A stretch of 35,720 nucleotides of DNA. Source: a virus. Every line of letters starts with the position of its first letter. The stretch's first letter is position 1. The notes under the pieces were generated by a model. The model was not told the origin of the DNA, did no database searches, and saw only the letters and a program-made list of their open reading frames with translations. The position numbers and the translations under genes are program-made. Shown one piece after another: positions 1 to 7,081 of the stretch. The stretch covers positions 1 through 35,720 of the IMG/VR virus record IMGVR_UViG_3300005524_000012, one strand, 5' to 3'.

Positions 1-71
1 CCAGTGCTCGCTCCGCCACCGCCCGCAAAGTTATCCACTATGATTTCTCTAAATAAATCAAGCTGCTTCAT
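1..71 (-). CDS. DNA cytosine-5 methyltransferase, N-terminal fragment cut by the window edge
   Basis: Only the first 23 codons are inside the window. They begin MKQLDLF and continue into VDNFAGGGGAST, the S-adenosylmethionine-binding motif I (FAGGGG) of C5 cytosine methyltransferases of the phage Dcm type. A strong ribosome site, AAGGAGG, lies just upstream of the ATG. The protein would methylate cytosine in phage DNA, probably protecting it from host restriction. It is the most downstream visible gene of the left early operon, after a small Cys-rich gene. The catalytic PC motif lies outside the window, so activity cannot be judged. Confidence 0.8.
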   Translation of the reverse strand, partial: MKQLDLFREIIVDNFAGGGGAST

Positions 72-85
72 TGCTCCCTCCTTAT

Positions 86-250
86 TTATCCTTTTATTTT
101 CGGAATCTCGGTTCCACCTAATTTCTTGCAATCAAAACCATGATGAGAAGAACATTTTTTATAAAGAGAACAGCGTGTCCAACAAGTCATCACTTGATCT
201 TCTTTAATTACCCATTCCGGCCGATCATCGGCAATAATGACATTCTGCAA
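86..250 (-). CDS. Small cysteine-rich phage protein (54 aa)
   Basis: A TTG start follows a good GAGGTGA ribosome site with ordinary spacing, and the gene fills the gap between the DUF1064 gene and the methyltransferase. The middle of the protein holds four cysteines (CWTRC, then KKC and DC) with two adjacent histidines, so it may bind a metal ion as a small zinc ribbon or knuckle. I do not recognise the family. Its place in the early operon suggests an accessory role in DNA metabolism or host takeover, which is inference only. Confidence 0.7.
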   Translation of the reverse strand: MQNVIIADDRPEWVIKEDQVMTCWTRCSLYKKCSSHHGFDCKKLGGTEIPKIKG

Positions 251-260
251 GAAATCACCT

Positions 261-629
261 CTATTTCATTTCAATAAACCCCTTTTTCTTGTCGTATTTT
301 AGTAAAGTGATAGAGATTAAGTATTTTCGTTCAAACAGTTTTCGTTTAATGGCAAATTCCTTTGTAATCGCCCCTTTTATATCAATAACTTGAATGGTTC
401 CATCTAAGTTATGAACCTCAAAATCTGCCTTGTACGAAATTTCCCGAAACGTTTTTCCGTTCTTTTTGAAACCTTCTTGAAGAATATATTTAGGCTGCAA
501 TTTAAAGTCCTTAATTTGATTCGCTTGTTTCAGCCATTTAAGCTGCTGATAATAAATCGATTCTGCTATGGAATCAAAAGAAATCCCATCAACTACCGTT
601 TTTTTATTCCTATACTTGCTTTTTGGCAT
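261..629 (-). CDS. DUF1064 family phage nuclease-like protein
   Basis: The 122-residue protein matches the DUF1064 pattern: an early SIAESIYYQQLKWL helix with a conserved Glu, then LQPKY, YKADFEV and VIDIKGAITKEF. The Asp of ADF and the D-x-K of IDIKG look like the metal-binding core of a PD-(D/E)xK fold, so an endonuclease or Holliday-junction resolvase-like role is expected. The length is normal for the family. The start ATG has a GGTCAGGAG ribosome site and overlaps the end of the small gene 610-726. The fold is known for the family; the substrate is inferred. Confidence 0.8.
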   Translation of the reverse strand: MPKSKYRNKKTVVDGISFDSIAESIYYQQLKWLKQANQIKDFKLQPKYILQEGFKKNGKTFREISYKADFEVHNLDGTIQVIDIKGAITKEFAIKRKLFERKYLISITLLKYDKKKGFIEMK

Positions 630-726
630 TGATTCTACTCCTGACCAATTTAGTCAAATTGTCTACTATGGCAATAATCGCTTGTAATTGTTTCTTTTTG
701 ATCTTCTTTTTCTGCCGCTTTTTCAT
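610..726 (-). CDS. Small lysine-rich protein (38 aa)
   Basis: The ATG overlaps the TGA of the dUTPase gene (TGATG) and follows AGGAGT, and the 3' end overlaps the start of the DUF1064 gene, so it is translationally coupled on both sides. The first 14 residues are almost all Lys, Arg and Gln; a short amphipathic segment follows. It is very basic and may bind nucleic acid. I do not recognise the family. Confidence 0.6.
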   Translation of the reverse strand: MKKRQKKKIKKKQLQAIIAIVDNLTKLVRSRINAKKQV

Positions 727-1211
727 CAATAACCCGACTCCTGCCGATCATGATTCTTTTCATTTTTTACTAGATAGGCAGTTTCGATTTCATCCCAACT
801 CATCCCTAACATTTCTCCAAGCCCCATATAAGCCGACCACGCATAAGAATATGTTTTGGAGGTGAATTGTATCTGCAAAAGAATAAACGCGTTATACAGT
901 CCGATAAATTGCTCTGTGAGCGTGTCTTTTTTTATCGGCTTAATGCTCAATTCCTCGATGCTATTTTCCAAACCAAGCGATAATAAGAAATGAACACCAT
1001 CCACATATTCCTCAAGAATTATTTCCTTTTTGCTTGCTGGTTTGTTACTCCAAAATTTAAAGCAGCGTGTTTCGTTCGCCAGCTCACCCAGTTCCACAAG
1101 CAAAGCTAATACCTTTTCGCTGTGACGGTTTTCTTTCCTAGGGTGTTCATTTTCAATATGTGCATCCAATTCACTTTGAAGCATGAATAATTTCGCTAGA
1201 TTCAATTTCAA
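726..1211 (-). CDS. Dimeric dUTP diphosphatase (dUTPase_2 / MazG-like)
   Basis: This all-alpha protein of about 160 residues fits the dimeric dUTPase family of Gram-positive phages. It has the KVLALLVELGELANETRCFKFW block, whose Glu residues bind Mg2+, and the EEYVDGVHFLLSLG block with a second metal-binding Glu/Asp pair. It hydrolyses dUTP to dUMP and pyrophosphate, keeping uracil out of phage DNA and feeding dTMP synthesis. The start is uncertain: the called TTG sits very close to a GGGG ribosome site, and an in-frame TTG two codons later has better spacing. The gene overlaps its upstream neighbour by a few bases. Confidence 0.88.
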   Translation of the reverse strand: MKLNLAKLFMLQSELDAHIENEHPRKENRHSEKVLALLVELGELANETRCFKFWSNKPASKKEIILEEYVDGVHFLLSLGLENSIEELSIKPIKKDTLTEQFIGLYNAFILLQIQFTSKTYSYAWSAYMGLGEMLGMSWDEIETAYLVKNEKNHDRQESGY

Positions 1212-1426
1212 TTCCCCATTTCGTCTAATTCTTCAACAACCAAAGCCATAATTGGCTCTTTTTTGCCCTTGTGTTTCATAACATGATTTTTTAAATAGGA
1301 TGGAGAACAGATTTTGTAAATGGTATTAATCTTTACTCCAAGTTTTTCGGCGCATTCTCTCGCTGTGCCATGTGTTAAAATTTGTTCACCCCAATAGACT
1401 GCATAGTATTTTTCTTTTCGATGCAT
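1208..1426 (-). CDS. Small phage protein with a helix-turn-helix-like segment
   Basis: I place the start at the ATG of MHRKEKYY because AGGTGG precedes it at good spacing and its TAATG overlaps the stop of the upstream gene. The segment GTARECAEKLGVKINTIYKICS reads like a compact helix-turn-helix, as in other small phage proteins that begin with a short beta part (YYAVYWGEQ). DNA binding is plausible but not shown. It lies in a tightly coupled early operon, and its function is unknown. Confidence 0.7.
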   Translation of the reverse strand: MHRKEKYYAVYWGEQILTHGTARECAEKLGVKINTIYKICSPSYLKNHVMKHKGKKEPIMALVVEELDEMGN

Positions 1427-1626
1427 TAAAACCACCTGTTATTTTCGTTTTCTGAATCGATCCTTCTGAATGTTAATAAAACCATTTCACTCTTTAATTC
1501 GTCATAACTGCATTCCATGATGGGCTTTCCTTGATGGTGTGTGACTCCTGCTGCTAACAGTTCTTTTAAAACCATTTCTTTTTTCATTTGTAATTTTAAA
1601 TTCGCAGCTTTATAGAGAATCCCCAT
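1426..1626 (-). CDS. Fur-regulated basic protein (FbpA)-like small phage protein
   Basis: The 66-residue protein carries a core KKEMVLKELLAAGV, then GKPIMECSYDELKSEMVL, resembling the FbpA-like family of small basic proteins often found in Bacillus phages (helix, a GxxxxxG-like turn, then an [LY]xxLSYDEL-type segment). The ribosome site is GGCAGGGG. In the host, FbpA-type proteins act in the iron-sparing response; no such role should be assumed for the phage copy. The family call is from pattern memory and is moderate. Confidence 0.55.
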   Translation of the reverse strand: MGILYKAANLKLQMKKEMVLKELLAAGVTHHQGKPIMECSYDELKSEMVLLTFRRIDSENENNRWF

Positions 1627-1627
1627 T

Positions 1628-2158
1628 TTAGCCCCTGCCTTTATATAATTTTTTGTTTAACTGGTCCGAATAACATGTAACGCATAACCCTTCAACCGCA
1701 AAACCATTTGGCTTATCACAATCAGGACACTTAGGAGAAGGTGCTTGCCAATACTTTAAGCATTGTGGGCACTCGATGATAACCGTATCTTTTTTCAGCC
1801 GGATGACATACCCGTTGGAACGGCACCTTGGGCAAGTATGCACACTCATACTTTTACCATCCTCTTTCAATTTTGCATTTTCTTTAATTAATCTAAGGTT
1901 TTCCTCGTACACTTCCAAACTTGTTTTGTTTTTTAATTCCAGGTAACGCTTGCGCCATCTCGTGATTTCCTCTTGCAAGCGATTAATGATGATATCTCTT
2001 TCAGCAATTGATTCCGAAAGGGTAGCGTATTTCTGCCGTTCCTGTTCCCCGACCTTTAAAAGCTCTTCAATGGTCTCAAATATGGAAAGAAACTTTACAT
2101 CCTTACCTAAAAACTTGTTTACCCGTACAAATAAAATTGGATTTTGTAATTCAGCCAT
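1628..2158 (-). CDS. Coiled-coil protein with C-terminal zinc ribbons
   Basis: Residues from about 40 to 110 form a long charged helix (ESIAERDIIINRLQEEI and following), very likely a coiled coil. The C-terminal third holds four CxxC pairs (CPRC, CPQC, CPDC, CVTC), which would form two zinc ribbons. The gene directly follows the DnaD-like initiator, four bases after its stop, where a helicase loader often sits, but I see no Walker motif. A DNA- or protein-binding adapter in replication is the natural guess; it is inference. The ribosome site GGGGGGAAATAACAA precedes the ATG. Confidence 0.7.
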   Translation of the reverse strand: MAELQNPILFVRVNKFLGKDVKFLSIFETIEELLKVGEQERQKYATLSESIAERDIIINRLQEEITRWRKRYLELKNKTSLEVYEENLRLIKENAKLKEDGKSMSVHTCPRCRSNGYVIRLKKDTVIIECPQCLKYWQAPSPKCPDCDKPNGFAVEGLCVTCYSDQLNKKLYKGRG

Positions 2159-2161
2159 TTG

Positions 2162-3085
2162 TTATTTCCCCCCATCTAACGCCTTTAACATGGCATCAAT
2201 CTCACGTTTTTTTTCTTCGAAATCCATATCATTTTCTTTTGTTTCTAGGTTTACATTTGTATTCTCTTTAAACCATTCAGGTATTACCTCTTGGCGAGTT
2301 GGTTTTCCTTTATACGCTTTGACATTTTTTCTTTCAAATTCCTTATCCAAAGCTTGTACATCTGCCAAACTATGAACATTTTGATTTGCCCAATTTTTAA
2401 GGATTCCCTCTGCATATTTCCATTTCTTTTGTTGTGCCAACGCTCGTTTCATAGCTTCAATTACCAAATCTTCATTAAAATCATTCACCCACATCGAAAT
2501 GGATTGACTAATGAACGGATTTAAAAGACCAAAATTTTGCTGGTAAAAATCATAAGCAGACATCCAGCTTATTTCTTGTTGTTGTTCTTCTTCTTTTTCT
2601 TCTTCTTTTTCTTCTTCTTGTTCTTTTTCTTGTCCACCTATCGTGGACGACTCGTGGTACGTATCGTATACGACTCGTGAAAACTCCTTCACGACTTCTT
2701 TGTTAGGAATATGATTCATGATTTCCCACAGCAGCGTCTTATCTTTTACATCATCTAATTCCTTTTTGATACAATCCAAAACAGGCTTTCCAGCTTTGTT
2801 AAGGTTGTACTTACCCCAGTTAATAACGGCTAATTCTCTTGTTTGCGGATTGTACTTGACAACCTTGTGATGATTAATAAACCGATCTAGAAGACTATTG
2901 ACAGATTCTATTGAATAACCCAAATCGAAAGCCATTTGCTTTTTGGTAATCTGATATACTCCTATTTGGGTAGTGTTTGGGTTGGTCAAAAGGTAAAGAT
3001 AAAAGTATTTGTCCTCCGGTGTCATTTCTTCTAAAACTTTTGCATCTTGCCAAAAAGTTGAGTGTACTTGCCTAAATTTAGCCAT
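2162..3085 (-). CDS. DnaD-domain replication initiation protein
   Basis: I start at MAKFRQVHS because GGGGAAGTG precedes that ATG; a longer reading from position 3118 has no ribosome site. The N-terminal ~110 residues (FWQDAKVLEEMTPEDKYFYLYLLTNP and following) are the winged-helix part common to phage initiators. A highly acidic, repetitive Glu/Gln linker follows near residue 160. The C-terminal part (AYDFYQQNFG, then ILKNWANQNV) matches the DnaD C-terminal helical domain, whose YxxxI-type motif binds DNA. It should recognise the phage origin and help load the helicase. No helicase or loader gene is visible, so host DnaI/DnaC may be recruited. Confidence 0.85.
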   Translation of the reverse strand: MAKFRQVHSTFWQDAKVLEEMTPEDKYFYLYLLTNPNTTQIGVYQITKKQMAFDLGYSIESVNSLLDRFINHHKVVKYNPQTRELAVINWGKYNLNKAGKPVLDCIKKELDDVKDKTLLWEIMNHIPNKEVVKEFSRVVYDTYHESSTIGGQEKEQEEEKEEEKEEEQQQEISWMSAYDFYQQNFGLLNPFISQSISMWVNDFNEDLVIEAMKRALAQQKKWKYAEGILKNWANQNVHSLADVQALDKEFERKNVKAYKGKPTRQEVIPEWFKENTNVNLETKENDMDFEEKKREIDAMLKALDGGK

Positions 3086-3153
3086 CTTTTCACTTCCCCA
3101 GGTATAAAACTTATACATTTTGATATAGTATTAACAGATTGAATTTTGTTAGG

Positions 3154-3185
3154 GCCTAATGTTGCAGCATTAGGCTTTCTTTTTC
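3154..3185 (+). terminator. Terminator-like hairpin facing against the operon
   Basis: Perfect 8-bp stem GCCTAATG/CATTAGGC with a 6-base loop, followed on the plus strand by TTTCTTTTT. In the minus (coding) direction the A-rich tract precedes the hairpin instead, so it should stop rightward antisense transcription and not the operon. The stop codon of the gene ending at 3170 lies inside the stem. Confidence 0.75.
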
Positions 3186-3346
3186 ACGGTGACTTCAAAG
3201 CCATTGGAGAGAAAATGTTGTATCAATCCCAGCGATTCTTCCCAAGACTTGCACCAGATTTTAAAAGCATCGAACTCGTTCTTTATTTTTAGTAAATAAT
3301 GTTGGTTGCTTTTAACCGGTTCACTTGGCTCTATTTTCTTTTCCAT
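3170..3346 (-). CDS. Small hypothetical phage protein (58 aa)
   Basis: It runs from MEKKIEPSEP through a helical segment containing KIWCKSWEESL to a basic end, VTVKKKA. The stop lies inside the 3154 hairpin. The ribosome site is weak (AGAGGT lies about 20 bases away), so the start may differ, but no in-frame alternative exists before the upstream stop. It lies between the RsfA-like gene and the DnaD-like gene. I do not recognise it. Confidence 0.55.
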   Translation of the reverse strand: MEKKIEPSEPVKSNQHYLLKIKNEFDAFKIWCKSWEESLGLIQHFLSNGFEVTVKKKA

Positions 3347-3382
3347 AACAGGTATATCAAGTTTCTGACCTCTTTTTTCTCT

Positions 3383-3586
3383 TCAAGCAATCCGTAATTC
3401 TTCTTTAAAGCGATGACGCAAATACTTATTCCATCGAAACTGACATCCTGCCGCCGATCTATCTAGCTTTTCTCCGGCATCTTCAAACGCCTCAAGCTGT
3501 GTCTTTCCATGCCTTACATAATCCAAAATGATGTTGACCAATTCCATATCCTCCTGTTTTGTCCAAGCATCCACCCTAATTTTCAT
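3383..3586 (-). CDS. RsfA/Myb-like DNA-binding protein
   Basis: I choose the ATG of MKIRVDAWTKQ because AAAGGAG precedes it; a longer frame exists but has no ribosome site. The sequence DAWTKQEDMELVNIILDYVR, then LEAFEDAGEKLDRSAAGCQFRWN, closely follows the Myb-like core of RsfA/YlbO regulators of Bacillus. These are prespore transcription regulators in the host, whereas short phage copies of about 65-85 residues are usually of unknown target. All three expected helices are present, including the tryptophan-anchored third helix. The gene overlaps the small membrane gene upstream by 11 bases. Confidence 0.75.
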   Translation of the reverse strand: MKIRVDAWTKQEDMELVNIILDYVRHGKTQLEAFEDAGEKLDRSAAGCQFRWNKYLRHRFKEELRIA

Positions 3587-3689
3587 TACTTTGCAACTCC
3601 TTTTTAGCATTCCAATCACCGTATAAAACTCCAAAACTGAATGTGATCAACGGATAGATGAGTATGAAACCGATAAATCCGATTGACAT
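3576..3689 (-). CDS. Small membrane protein (37 aa)
   Basis: The ATG follows GGAGTGACAGCCTA and overlaps the TAA of the antirepressor gene. Residues 1-24 (MSIGFIGFILIYPLI and following) form one hydrophobic membrane helix, followed by a short polar tail. It overlaps the RsfA-like gene at its 3' end. A role in superinfection control or in membrane targeting is possible but unsupported. Confidence 0.6.
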   Translation of the reverse strand: MSIGFIGFILIYPLITFSFGVLYGDWNAKKELQSNEN

Positions 3690-4399
3690 TAGGCTGTCAC
3701 TCCTTCATAAAGTTTCAATAAGAACTCCCTTCCAAGCTGTGTGAATCTCCTGTGATAAACTACCTTACCGTTGTCTAGCACTTCTTGTTTGATATCCACA
3801 TAACCTTTGTCTGCATATTTGCTGTATAAAACCCATGTACCGTTTTGATAATATTGGATTCTCTTTCTCTCTAAATCTTTGTTAAGTTGCTGTGCTGACT
3901 TGAAGCCTAGTTCTTTCGCAATCTCTGTGGCTGTATAGGTTTTGTTGACATGCATTAATATATGGTTTGTTTTTTCCACTTCCATCCGTTTTTGTCTTTC
4001 CTCTTTCAATGCAGTTAGAAGGCCGATCATGTAGTCTGGATCTTTTATAGTTCTTTCTAGTACATCGTCCGTCATATAGGCACCATGTTTCCGAATGGAA
4101 GGAATAACTTCGACGGCTAACCATTTTTGAAAATTAATAGCTGTTTTTGTTTCACCTTTGAATGCTAAAAGGTAAACAATACTTTCAGGGATTAAATCGC
4201 CTTTCCCCACCTGCTGGGGAAAACCGATTTCTGCCAAATAACCATTTACTCTATCCCATCTGACATACGTCTTTCCATTTTTAACTTGGGTAAAGCCTAA
4301 ACTTCTCGCTGTCACATCTGCTTCAAAGACAACTTCATTGTTTTCTAACTTTACAGCGACTTCGAATAATTCATTTTTAAAAACCTGTAAGTCGTTCAT
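3689..4399 (-). CDS. Phage antirepressor (BRO-N plus KilAC/ANT domains)
   Basis: The N-terminal ~105 residues (LQVFKNELFEVAVKLENNEV, later FQKWLAVEVIPSIRKHGAY) are a classic BRO-N/Bro DNA-binding domain. The C-terminal half (YTATEIAKELGFKSAQQLN, RRFTQLGREFLLKL) is a KilAC-type antirepressor domain. Such proteins counter the CI repressor and promote lytic growth. The two-domain layout and 236-residue length are typical. The ribosome site GGAGAGGAGCGATCGAA precedes the ATG. Its place in the leftward early operon, downstream of the Cro-like gene, fits that role. Confidence 0.88.
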   Translation of the reverse strand: MNDLQVFKNELFEVAVKLENNEVVFEADVTARSLGFTQVKNGKTYVRWDRVNGYLAEIGFPQQVGKGDLIPESIVYLLAFKGETKTAINFQKWLAVEVIPSIRKHGAYMTDDVLERTIKDPDYMIGLLTALKEERQKRMEVEKTNHILMHVNKTYTATEIAKELGFKSAQQLNKDLERKRIQYYQNGTWVLYSKYADKGYVDIKQEVLDNGKVVYHRRFTQLGREFLLKLYEGVTA

Positions 4400-4514
4400 T
4401 TCGATCGCTCCTCTCCTATGCTTATTTTTTATTTTTATTCGAATTTTCCGTCATCAAATTTCGCTAATAGGTCGAAAAAAGGCAGGCGTATCAGCCTCAA
4501 TTCTCGAAGTACGA
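4400..4514 (-). promoter_or_regulatory. Intergenic leader with a weak hairpin before the antirepressor gene
   Basis: This 115-base gap holds AGGC-TGATAC-GCCT followed by GCCTTTTTT in the minus direction, a short stem that may act as a weak terminator or attenuator ahead of the antirepressor gene. An AT-rich stretch follows before the ribosome site. A 10-codon reading frame here is too short to support. Confidence 0.3.
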
Positions 4515-4652
4515 CTATTTATTGATTGCTTTTTTAGCTACTTCCAATAGCTTTTCAAAATCAATTCGATTTAATTGAATAACTCTCATACCGTGCTCTA
4601 TCTGTGTTTTGTATATCATTTCGATTTCTTTTAAATCCTTTTCAGATAACAT
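4515..4652 (-). CDS. Small hypothetical protein (45 aa)
   Basis: The ATG sits eight bases after AAAGGAG. The protein MLSEKDLKEIEMIYKTQIEHG is mostly helical and charged, ending EVAKKAINK. No motif is recognised. It forms a tight series with the genes at 4683 and 4863. Confidence 0.6.
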   Translation of the reverse strand: MLSEKDLKEIEMIYKTQIEHGMRVIQLNRIDFEKLLEVAKKAINK

Positions 4653-4682
4653 TTTCTCAACTCCTTTCCCTCACCCTTTACT

Positions 4683-4859
4683 TCAATCTCGCCGCTCACA
4701 CAAAGCAAATCCCTTCTCGATGCGTTTTACTATGTAGTTCGGATAATGCTTCATATATTCCGCAAGCAATTGTTTGAAATGCTCCCGATCCCGGGCTTCC
4801 TCGAACATTTTTGGCGGCAGGAAGACCCGGTAAGGTGCATTATTTTTTATCAGTGTCAA
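4683..4859 (-). CDS. Small hypothetical protein (58 aa), TTG start
   Basis: A TTG start follows AAGGAG by eight bases, and that ribosome site overlaps the end of the ERF gene, showing coupling. The protein includes FLPPKMFEEARDREHFKQLL and a short basic end. It looks like a small helical phage protein; the family is not recognised. Confidence 0.6.
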   Translation of the reverse strand: MTLIKNNAPYRVFLPPKMFEEARDREHFKQLLAEYMKHYPNYIVKRIEKGFALCERRD

Positions 4860-4862
4860 TTT

Positions 4863-5495
4863 TTACGCTCCTTGTTTTAAGGCATTTCCCAATACTTCAA
4901 TGGCCTTGCTGGCATCAGTAGATGTATACCATTCCATATCTTTTTTCATGTGTTTCTGGAGGGTTTTATAGGCTTCATCCTTCGAAATGCCTTTAGCATC
5001 TGCCACATCTTTCAAAAGCTTATTGATTAGATTCAATTGTTTTTCGGTTGCTGCTTTCGCTTTAGGAGGATTAACATTCCCGGTTGCGTTCCGTTCATCT
5101 GTACTGTGGTCTGCTTCTGGATCATCACCAGTTGGGATTAAAAAGGTTTTCATCAAAAAATACTTGGTTGCACCTGTATATGCTTTATAGAGGCCCTTAT
5201 CACCTTTATCCTGGCCTTCTCCCCAAAAAGTTGATTTTAATGTTTCTCCTGTTTCGATATCCGCTAAGGTAAATTCCATCTTCACTTTGGTGAATTCTCC
5301 ATCACGTTCTTGCTCCAACACGGTAGAGAAAAATGCTAAACCTGATTCAAATAAAATAGGACGAATGGATTCTGTTAAATCGCTTTCCGTTGCATAGTTG
5401 TATTTATGAAAGGAGTTATAACCGTTCTTCGGGACTCTGTTGACCAGCGACATGACTTTGCCGATTTTGGTAAAAATGCTTTTTAATTCAGTCAT
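4863..5495 (-). CDS. ERF-family single-strand annealing protein
   Basis: The core SFHKYNYATESDLTESIRPI, then YKAYTGATKYFLMKTFLIPTG, is diagnostic of the ERF superfamily of phage recombinases, which form rings on single-stranded DNA and anneal complementary strands. Residues 1-130 form the annealing domain. The C-terminal part, after a polar linker (STDERNATGNVNPPKAKAAT), is a small helical domain that may contact SSB or partners. The length of 210 is typical. The gene follows Gp157 and two small genes, the usual order of this recombination module, and the ribosome site is GGAGGTTTACA. Confidence 0.92.
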   Translation of the reverse strand: MTELKSIFTKIGKVMSLVNRVPKNGYNSFHKYNYATESDLTESIRPILFESGLAFFSTVLEQERDGEFTKVKMEFTLADIETGETLKSTFWGEGQDKGDKGLYKAYTGATKYFLMKTFLIPTGDDPEADHSTDERNATGNVNPPKAKAATEKQLNLINKLLKDVADAKGISKDEAYKTLQKHMKKDMEWYTSTDASKAIEVLGNALKQGA

Positions 5496-5622
5496 TGTAA
5501 ACCTCCTCTACACAGTCAATTTCGCCTTGTTCCACCATCATGTAATAGGTAAGAGCATCAATAGGCTGGAAACCCTGAGAAACGCTTATATGCGGTTTAC
5601 CGCCGATAAGGTAAATGGTCAT
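5488..5622 (-). CDS. Small hypothetical protein (44 aa)
   Basis: ATG after GTGAGGATCCG; it overlaps Gp157 by four bases upstream and the ERF gene by eight downstream. It includes MTIYLIGGKPHISVSQG, then a helix and an acidic end EIDCVEEVYND. The tight coupling between recombination genes supports it being real; its function is unknown. Confidence 0.6.
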   Translation of the reverse strand: MTIYLIGGKPHISVSQGFQPIDALTYYMMVEQGEIDCVEEVYND

Positions 5623-6098
5623 CGGATCCTCACACTCCGTCCTTGTTTAAGAGAGCAGCCTTCTATCACGAACCCGTCTTTCAACGCCGCAAGAATCGCT
5701 TTTTTGTCAACTTTAGCTGGCTGAGGGATCAAGTAATCTTCTGGTATTAAACTTTCGTCTAACACATCAACAGAAGGTGGATTGTTTTGAAAATAGATGG
5801 ATATAGTAGGCCGTTTTACTTTTTCAATTCCGGCCACTTCCATTTGGTTTTGTAAATATGACTTGATGTTCGCTATTTTATTTTCAAGTGACATCCTGCG
5901 AGCTTTAAGCCGATCTTCTTCTTCCTTAATTGCTTTCGCATCCGCTTCTAAGCTTCTGATTAATTTCGCGATGTTTTCGGCCTTATCTTCAATCGCTTCT
6001 TCAATAGCCGATAATGTATCTTGAAATATCGATTCATCCAAACTGTCCGCCATATCCAATAATTCAGCGTAACGAGGAGCCAGTTCGTAAAGCTTCAT
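5619..6098 (-). CDS. Siphovirus Gp157-family protein
   Basis: MKLYELAPRYAELLDMAD at the start, a long coiled-coil helix (residues about 25-95, EDRLKARRMSLENKIANIKS), then GIEKVKRPTISIYFQNNPPSV and a PAKVDKKAILAALKDG helix are the hallmarks of the Gp157 family (158 residues is usual). Members accompany ERF/RecT-type genes; in Streptococcus thermophilus phage Sfi21, Gp157 has been linked to phage resistance. A structural role in the recombination complex is likely. The 5' end overlaps its upstream neighbour by four bases. Confidence 0.85.
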   Translation of the reverse strand: MKLYELAPRYAELLDMADSLDESIFQDTLSAIEEAIEDKAENIAKLIRSLEADAKAIKEEEDRLKARRMSLENKIANIKSYLQNQMEVAGIEKVKRPTISIYFQNNPPSVDVLDESLIPEDYLIPQPAKVDKKAILAALKDGFVIEGCSLKQGRSVRIR

Positions 6099-6412
6099 GC
6101 CATTGCCTCCTCATCTTCTAATTCAGACAACTTTTTCAAATAAAGCTGTTTCCGGTAACTTTTCAATTGCGGGAATTCCTTTAATTGATCTTCTCTAATA
6201 AGAGCGAAAACCCGAAATCCGTGATGTGAAACAAAAATTTCATATGGATATTGTGCAGTGCCACGCTCCTCTACTTGCAATTCCGGCTCATTTGCCAGTC
6301 TTTCAGCACTGACTTGAAATTCCTTACCGTGAAGATTGAACCCGTAAATCCCATCTTCATGCTCCAATTCTTCAATTAGATCAATAATTTGTTTCATTTT
6401 TTTAATGTTCAT
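6095..6412 (-). CDS. Hypothetical early phage protein (105 aa)
   Basis: I start at MNIKKMKQ because AGGAGG sits seven bases before it; the longer open frame upstream crosses a hairpin and has no ribosome site. An N-terminal helix is followed by a compact beta-rich part (YPYEIFVSHHGFRVFALIRE) and a charged helical end. It overlaps the Gp157 gene by four bases. I do not recognise the family. Confidence 0.7.
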   Translation of the reverse strand: MNIKKMKQIIDLIEELEHEDGIYGFNLHGKEFQVSAERLANEPELQVEERGTAQYPYEIFVSHHGFRVFALIREDQLKEFPQLKSYRKQLYLKKLSELEDEEAMA

Positions 6413-6496
6413 CTTTGTACCTCCTAAATGATTTGATAAATTTCGACGCATTAGGTACAATAGAAGTACCTTGATTTGTATTAGACGTTGATTCTT

Positions 6497-6525
6497 ACCC
6501 TGCAATGCTAATGCAGGGTTTTTTT
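6497..6525 (+). terminator. Terminator-like hairpin facing against the operon
   Basis: Perfect 8-bp stem ACCCTGCA/TGCAGGGT, 7-base loop, then seven T on the plus strand. In the minus direction the A-tract comes first. It starts at the stop codon of the zinc-binding gene at 6524 and lies in the leader of the gene at 6412, so it should block rightward antisense transcription. Confidence 0.8.
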
Positions 6526-6745
6526 ATTCTCCTGCAGTGCGAATGATAGAAATGTCTGAAATAAAATCACGGCAACAAGCTGATTTTTCGTGTATTTTGT
6601 ATGTCATGTTTTCAATATCAAATTCGTAATATTCTTCACCTTCATTAATGAATTCACCGCAGCCGGCGCATTCGCCGTAAATTTCAGGTGATCTCTCTCT
6701 ATCCCTCCAATAGGAGTCGAGAACCATTGGATTTTCGATCATCAT
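6524..6745 (-). CDS. Small zinc-finger-like phage protein (73 aa)
   Basis: ECAGCGEFINEGEEYYEF supplies a CxxC pair and HEKSACCRDFI supplies His and a Cys pair, as in small treble-clef or LIM-like zinc knuckles common in Firmicute phage early operons. The ribosome site GAAGGAGGTGAAGAAAA precedes the ATG. It is likely a DNA- or protein-binding accessory; the target is not evident. Confidence 0.7.
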   Translation of the reverse strand: MMIENPMVLDSYWRDRERSPEIYGECAGCGEFINEGEEYYEFDIENMTYKIHEKSACCRDFISDISIIRTAGE

Positions 6746-6760
6746 TTTTCTTCACCTCCT

Positions 6761-7030
6761 TCAAGAATTTGGTTGATCTTTGATCCAGTCCAGCAGGAAT
6801 TTCTCGCATTCAGCTGCTGGGAAAATCCATTTTCCGCCCACTTTGTATTTTGGAAAACTTTCATCATAAAAGAATTTTTCTTTGATGTTGTTTTCACTCA
6901 TTTTGGTTTGTTTACAAAGTTCTTTCATATCCCAGAAGGTATATCTTTGTTCAATTTGATGAAGTTTTTTCTTAAGTTCTTCTAGAAAAAGACGTTCAAT
7001 TTCTTTTTCATCTATTTGAACGTTCAACAT
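6761..7030 (-). CDS. DUF771-family excisionase-like DNA-binding protein
   Basis: The order LNVQIDEKEIERLFLEEL, FWDMKELCKQTKMSENNIKE, then FPKYKVGGKWIFPAAECEKFL matches the DUF771 family. The middle is a winged helix like MerR/Xis proteins, and KVGGKW-FP is the usual beta-wing. Such genes sit next to the Cro-like gene in many Gram-positive phages and may act as an excisionase or early regulator. The length of 89 is usual. It follows AAAGGAG, and a repressor-type operator lies just upstream (7059-7075). Confidence 0.8.
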   Translation of the reverse strand: MLNVQIDEKEIERLFLEELKKKLHQIEQRYTFWDMKELCKQTKMSENNIKEKFFYDESFPKYKVGGKWIFPAAECEKFLLDWIKDQPNS

Positions 7031-7058
7031 TATTTTTTCTCCTTTCTTGAATAATCGT

Positions 7059-7075
7059 TGTTCGAAAAGTGAACA
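7059..7075. promoter_or_regulatory. Repressor operator O1 upstream of the DUF771 gene
   Basis: TGTTC-N7-GAACA, a perfect 17-bp dyad matching the two operators between the divergent repressor genes. A TATAAT-like box on the minus strand (7081-7086) lies just upstream, so the site would cover the start of a transcript into the early operon. No convincing -35 box was found. Confidence 0.65.
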
Positions 7076-7081
7076 TTAAGA

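Noticed and set aside
4-207. Plus-strand open frame of 67 codons at the left edge
   Set aside because: It runs antisense to the methyltransferase start and the Cys-rich gene, has no ribosome site, and its composition is not protein-like.
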